Source: Daucus carota subsp. sativus
Lineage: Eukaryota; Streptophyta; Magnoliopsida; Apiales; Apiaceae
Reading direction: 5' to 3'
Assembly (NCBI RefSeq): GCF_001625215.2
Contig: NC_030381.2
Coordinates: forward strand, 3,249,131 to 3,313,130
DNA length: 64,000 nt
Positions 60,490 through 64,000 of this stretch are shown here, piece after piece (position 1 is the stretch's first letter; each line of letters opens with the position of its first letter). Both the position numbers and the translations under genes were made by a program. Below the pieces are notes generated by a model. That model did no database searches. It saw nothing but the letters and a program-made list of their open reading frames with translations, and was not told the origin of the DNA.

Positions 60490-60785
60490 AAGCTTACTTG
60501 ATTGATTGCAGAAGGAATCCTGGAAAATGCCAGAACATCAGCAATCTCCTTGCAACTGAAATTACTGACAATGATTGATTTTGTAAGGCCGGGACTTTGG
60601 CCCTCCTACATTGCTGTCCAAACAGATTTGACATTCTGTAACCAAGCTCAATCGCGTCAAGCACAACCTTCTTCATATTATTCATAACTTATGGTGTTAG
60701 ATCAGGAACTCCTAATCCCAGTCCCATAATTGGCATAGCTTTCGCATCTCCGGAGCTCACACAAAATTCTGGAATAGCTATCTTT
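60490..60785 (-). pseudogene. Aldo-keto reductase fragment, copy B
   Basis: The same arrangement as copy A: IPEFCVSSGDAKAMPIMGLG, the identical stop after LTP, NMKKVVLDAIELGYR, then the joined TKSI-VSNFSCKEIADVLAF-SRIPSAINQ end with a GTAAGC-like donor. It shares the internal deletion with copy A, so the damage predates the duplication. Confidence 0.72.
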
Positions 60786-61009
60786 TACTTAAAATTTCTG
60801 TACAACTTAGTATGTCTTGGATTTTCTTTGATTGCATTTAAAAGATCAACAGAACTATATATAAAATGTAAAACTAAAATATCAGGAATCATAACTAAAG
60901 CATGCACCAGGGATAAACTTAAAGATATGTAGTAACTTGGAGTAGATACCTTAGACCTGTGTATTTAAAGACCACATTAGTACTAAGCTCAGGGATAACC
61001 AGTTCGATT

Positions 61010-61225
61010 CACAGCTCAGGGATAACCAGTTTACTGGAATACTCCCTCCTTGACTGAGCTTCCTAAATTGATCAACATTTCTCTCCAGAACAATAAGTTT
61101 CAGGGTCAGTTTCCGCAGTTCAAAAGTGGTGTTACAGCTACCCTCTGGGACACTGATAGCTTCTGTAGGAGTACCACTGGCCCTTGTGATCCTCAGGTAA
61201 ACGTTCTTCTTGCTGCTGATCTACA
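61010..61225 (+). pseudogene. TMK-like receptor kinase ectodomain fragment
   Basis: The plus strand reads DNQFTGILP, then after a one-base frameshift LTELPKLINISLQNNKFQGQ, FPQFKSGVTATL, DSFCRSTTGPCDPQV. This matches the second LRR block and the cysteine-containing end of TMK-type receptor kinases (NISLQNNKLQGPxPxF, GxNSFCxxxPGPCDPxV). The word CTCAGGGATAACCAGTT is duplicated just upstream. No kinase domain follows. Relic. Confidence 0.75.
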
Positions 61226-61354
61226 GTCTATGCACACATTAATAATGATAACATATAGAATGCACAATTCCTAGCAGCAGAGTACAACATATTAGTTATA
61301 CGGACATCCTCTATATCAGCATAAGATATTAATGCAAGCTATCATTTTCTAGGC

Positions 61355-62092
61355 GGGTTAATTATCAAGTTGGTCACTGAAGTGGGCATAATGTATCAAG
61401 TTGGTCACTGAACTCAAAACAGTATCAAGATAGTCACTGAAGTGGCCATAAATATCAAACAAGTATCTTGAAATATGAATTCAAGCACTAAAAATATTAT
61501 TTATAAAGTTTCACACATTATTTTTGAATGTTACCGAAACCAAGTTAAAGGTTATGACTTCTAATATTTATGATAATATATTTAGATTTTATCGAGTTTA
61601 TTTATTATTTATTTTCAATTAAAACAAAGAAAATAACTATATAATAAAATATAAATAATAAATAAACTTAATAAAATATAAATATATTATTTTAAATTCT
61701 AGAAATCATAACCTTGTAGTTGGTTGTGGTAACATTTAATAATAATGTGTAAAATTTTATAAATAATATTTTTATTATTTGAACTCGTATTTCAAGGTAC
61801 TTTTTTTTTTTTTTTTGCTAAATTAAAATTTTATAAAAGGAAGAAAGAAAACAGAGGGAGCAGTCCAACAGAGGGTGGCAACAAGCTCACCACCAAAAGC
61901 AGAACTACAAGATCCTAACAATCATGTCAACAGGACAACCTAACTACTAGCTAGTCACTGAGTCTAACATGACTTTTAAGGTACTTGTTTGATACTTATG
62001 GTGACTTTAGTGACCATCTTGATACCGTTTTGAGTTCAGTGACCAACTTGATACATTAGGCCCACTTTAGTGACTAACTTGATAATTAACCC
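61355..62092. mobile_element. Second Mutator-like MITE of the same family, with a nested LINE tail
   Basis: Ends GGGTTAATTATCAAGTTGG and CAACTTGATAATTAACCC-type inverted repeats, flanked by the 10-bp duplication TTTTCTAGGC (61345-61354 and 62093-62102). The interior matches the element at 24680-25234 apart from the inserted LINE tail. Confidence 0.87.
61803..61977 (-). mobile_element. Very short 5'-truncated LINE tail
   Basis: On the minus strand a GC-balanced 150-bp segment ends in TTTATAAAATTTTAATTTAG and a poly-A run. AAGGTACTT (61794-61802 and 61978-61986) flanks it as a target duplication. No open frame. Confidence 0.7.
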
Positions 62093-62129
62093 TTTTCTAG
62101 GCTAAAGGCACCGAGAAAAGAAGGAAATT

Positions 62130-62130
<1 letters not shown>

Positions 62131-62168
<38 letters not shown>
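62131..62168. repeat. Poly-G tract (38 bp)
   Basis: An uninterrupted run of G. Its true length is uncertain because such runs are hard to sequence. Confidence 0.95.
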
Positions 62169-62169
<1 letters not shown>

Positions 62170-62463
62170 TCAATGTCGATAAAAACTTTACTTACAGAGC
62201 ATAAACTCTCTCCAAAGAATATGAACACCAGTAAGGTCGTCCAAGAATTCCAAAATTTGAGAACTGGAAGTTTGAAACTGATCTAGATGTCTTATCGAGT
62301 TTTAACAGTCGCTGACCAACTTCAAATTACATTCTTATTAGAACTCATAGATACATGCAATGTGATAAGAAAAGAACAGAGTAATGTATAAATGAATTGA
62401 ACCTGTATCACAGACAACTACATGGTCCTGAAATGTGGCCACTGACGACATTAGACTCGCATA

Positions 62464-62745
62464 TTAAACACCCTCTAGTGGACAGTTAGGTCCAACCTGC
62501 TGCTGCAACCATTCTACTGGCACCTTATTCAAGAGGGCTGACTTCTTTGGATCATCGGTCCACATATCTCCCATATTTTTGGAAATCCTTCAGGGATGTG
62601 AAAAGTTACACAGTTCAAAATTGACATTACATAAGCAGATGCCAGCCATAAAAAGAGACAAATTTTATACCTTTGACAACATCTTTGATAGCCCCAGAAG
62701 CCAGATCCGTAATCCATAGAGTTTGCAAGCTGCAAATGATCTAGT
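62464..62745 (-). CDS. Possible 3' exons of an unrecognised gene
   Basis: On the minus strand a frame with MGDMWTDDPKKSALLNKVPV, then EWLQQQVGPNCPLEGV and a TAA at 62464-62466, has non-random, protein-like composition. Upstream at about 62680-62745 another frame reads LQTLWITDLASGAIKDVVKG. They could be terminal exons of a gene entering from beyond 63000. The exon borders are unsure and I do not recognise the family. 62750-64000 contains no other supportable gene. Confidence 0.3.
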
Positions 62746-64000
62746 ATTTGTAAGTATCAATGGGAAAATTAAATATCAGTAAAAGCACAGTAAATGCTAA
62801 TTGCTCCATATCAAAATACATATTTGTAATTTATGACAGATGTGAAGAGCCCAAACAATGCCTCCATTAGATTTCCATTAGATTTATGTTATATAAAATG
62901 TGTAAATATGATTCGCTTTTCGCTTACTTTTCTCGAACTCATAAATGAGGGTGAATAGCACAGAAATTCAAAATTAATATACTGAGCAACTCTAAGTCTT
63001 GTTAACATCAGAATTACTTGATTACACATGTGTACCAACCAAAAACTTTCAGATAGTACGTAGATAACAACTCATGCAGTTTCCCCGCAATGCAATGAGG
63101 AGTTTTTGACAAATAAAATTTCATTACAACTGTGCATTACTTTTTCGAGGATTTAATACCATCTTCGTTCTTCGCTGGGGTCTTTTCTCTTTCTGATCAA
63201 ATAAAAGACCGTACTTGAGAATGCTAAGTATTTAATATTAAGGTTATGATAAGCCAGTATTTGTCAATGCTAGGTTTAATGGTCTCCCTGTGCACCTTGA
63301 CACAAATTAAACAAAATAAACTACTATACCTAACCTAGACAAAGTGACAGAGTTTTGAAACAGGATTACTAAAACAACCACAAAATTAAATATCTGTAAC
63401 CCCAAACCTGTTTTGTATTTCATGTGAACAGTGACTGTAAGTTGGCTGATATATTAAATGTCATGCTAACCTGAATTAAATGAACATATCGTCAAAGATT
63501 GAACAATAACCTTTCTCCTAAAGCAACAATAAAATCCAAGTTTATGAGAAGCAGTGTCCAAAAAGAGGCAAATCATGATTAACATTCTCTCACTGTCTCT
63601 GTGTAAGATACACCTAAAATACACATTCTTTTAAATTCATAATGTCAAACCATATTTATAAAATGTACTGAGCGCTATGGTTACCTGGACTCAAGTGCAG
63701 GAGTCGAAGACATGTATTTAGAATTTTAGAATCTCATTCCCAAAATCATTAGAATACTGATGAAGATCCAGTATTGAACACAGGGCTCGTGTTATATAGA
63801 GACTCTTATTCATTCTTAAATTTCATCTCAACTTCAATATGAACATTTATGTGAATCTAAAAAAACCTAAACATAATTGAACTGGCATATATGTGAATCT
63901 AAAATGTCTTTCATATAATTACATAAATACATACACATGAATCGTTTATAAATTAAATCAAAGAGAGAAGGTACCAAGAACTATAGGAGAAAGTACCTGC

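Larger units (their letters stand above)
57700..60950. repeat. Direct repeat of about 550 bp (57700-58245 and 60395-60945)
   Basis: Both copies include CTTAGCAAGCCATATCAATA, GGTGTAAATGGAATTTACAC, the aldo-keto reductase fragment, and the downstream ACCAGGGATAAACTT segment. They differ by scattered point changes and are offset by about 2.7 kb, with the dioxygenase pseudogene between them. Confidence 0.85.

Noticed and set aside
60990-61030. tRNA-like GGTTCGATTC word
   Set aside because: No cloverleaf arms around it; it is part of a duplicated CAGGGATAACCAGTT word in the kinase relic.

Overview
The window is nuclear DNA from a flowering plant, most likely a core eudicot. It is AT-rich. Coding exons are short and separated by GT-AG introns, the intergenic space is packed with MITEs, Helitrons and LINE remnants, and the intact genes belong to plant families (VAN3-binding/FORKED-like, GT47 exostosin, F-box/LRR). 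I cannot fix the family or species from sequence alone.

Layout. 1-7 kb (mostly minus-strand relics): short repeated exon-intron pieces of an unrecognised family, a Tourist-like MITE, a candidate small Helitron and a PIF-like MITE. 7.08-25.3 kb: a tandem duplication of a unit of roughly 5.3 kb that carries a decayed ARGONAUTE PIWI-domain pseudogene on the minus strand. Copy 1 is split by a 6,862-bp non-autonomous Helitron (12122-18983) carrying broken host-gene pieces: a GARP/MYB factor, a sulfate transporter and a probable receptor kinase. Copy 2 keeps the empty Helitron site, and has instead gained a Mutator-like MITE and a 143-bp triplication. 25.6-29.3 kb: nested MITEs (hAT in Stowaway, Tourist in Stowaway). 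29.9-32.7 kb: an apparently complete VAN3-binding/FORKED-like gene whose start codon seems to be assembled by splicing. 35.2-38.5 kb: an apparently complete GT47 exostosin-type glycosyltransferase gene. 40.3-53.8 kb: three tandem minus-strand genes for an unusual protein. An N-terminal domain resembling the Gag region of Copia retrotransposons is fused in the same exon to an F-box and leucine-rich/FBD-like region. 54.7-64 kb: a 5'-truncated LINE and a graveyard of gene fragments (HMG-box, two aldo-keto reductase copies, a 2-oxoglutarate dioxygenase, a TMK-like kinase ectodomain).

The best candidate for something undescribed is the Gag-like/F-box fusion family. All three paralogs are open across about 640 codons and share exon structure. 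A foldback Mutator-like element sits 20 bp upstream of the start codon of the third. The Helitron with a paralogous empty site is the cleanest piece of genome history here. Apart from the two single-copy genes and the F-box trio, I see no intact protein-coding gene that I can name. No tRNA, rRNA or CRISPR feature was recognised.
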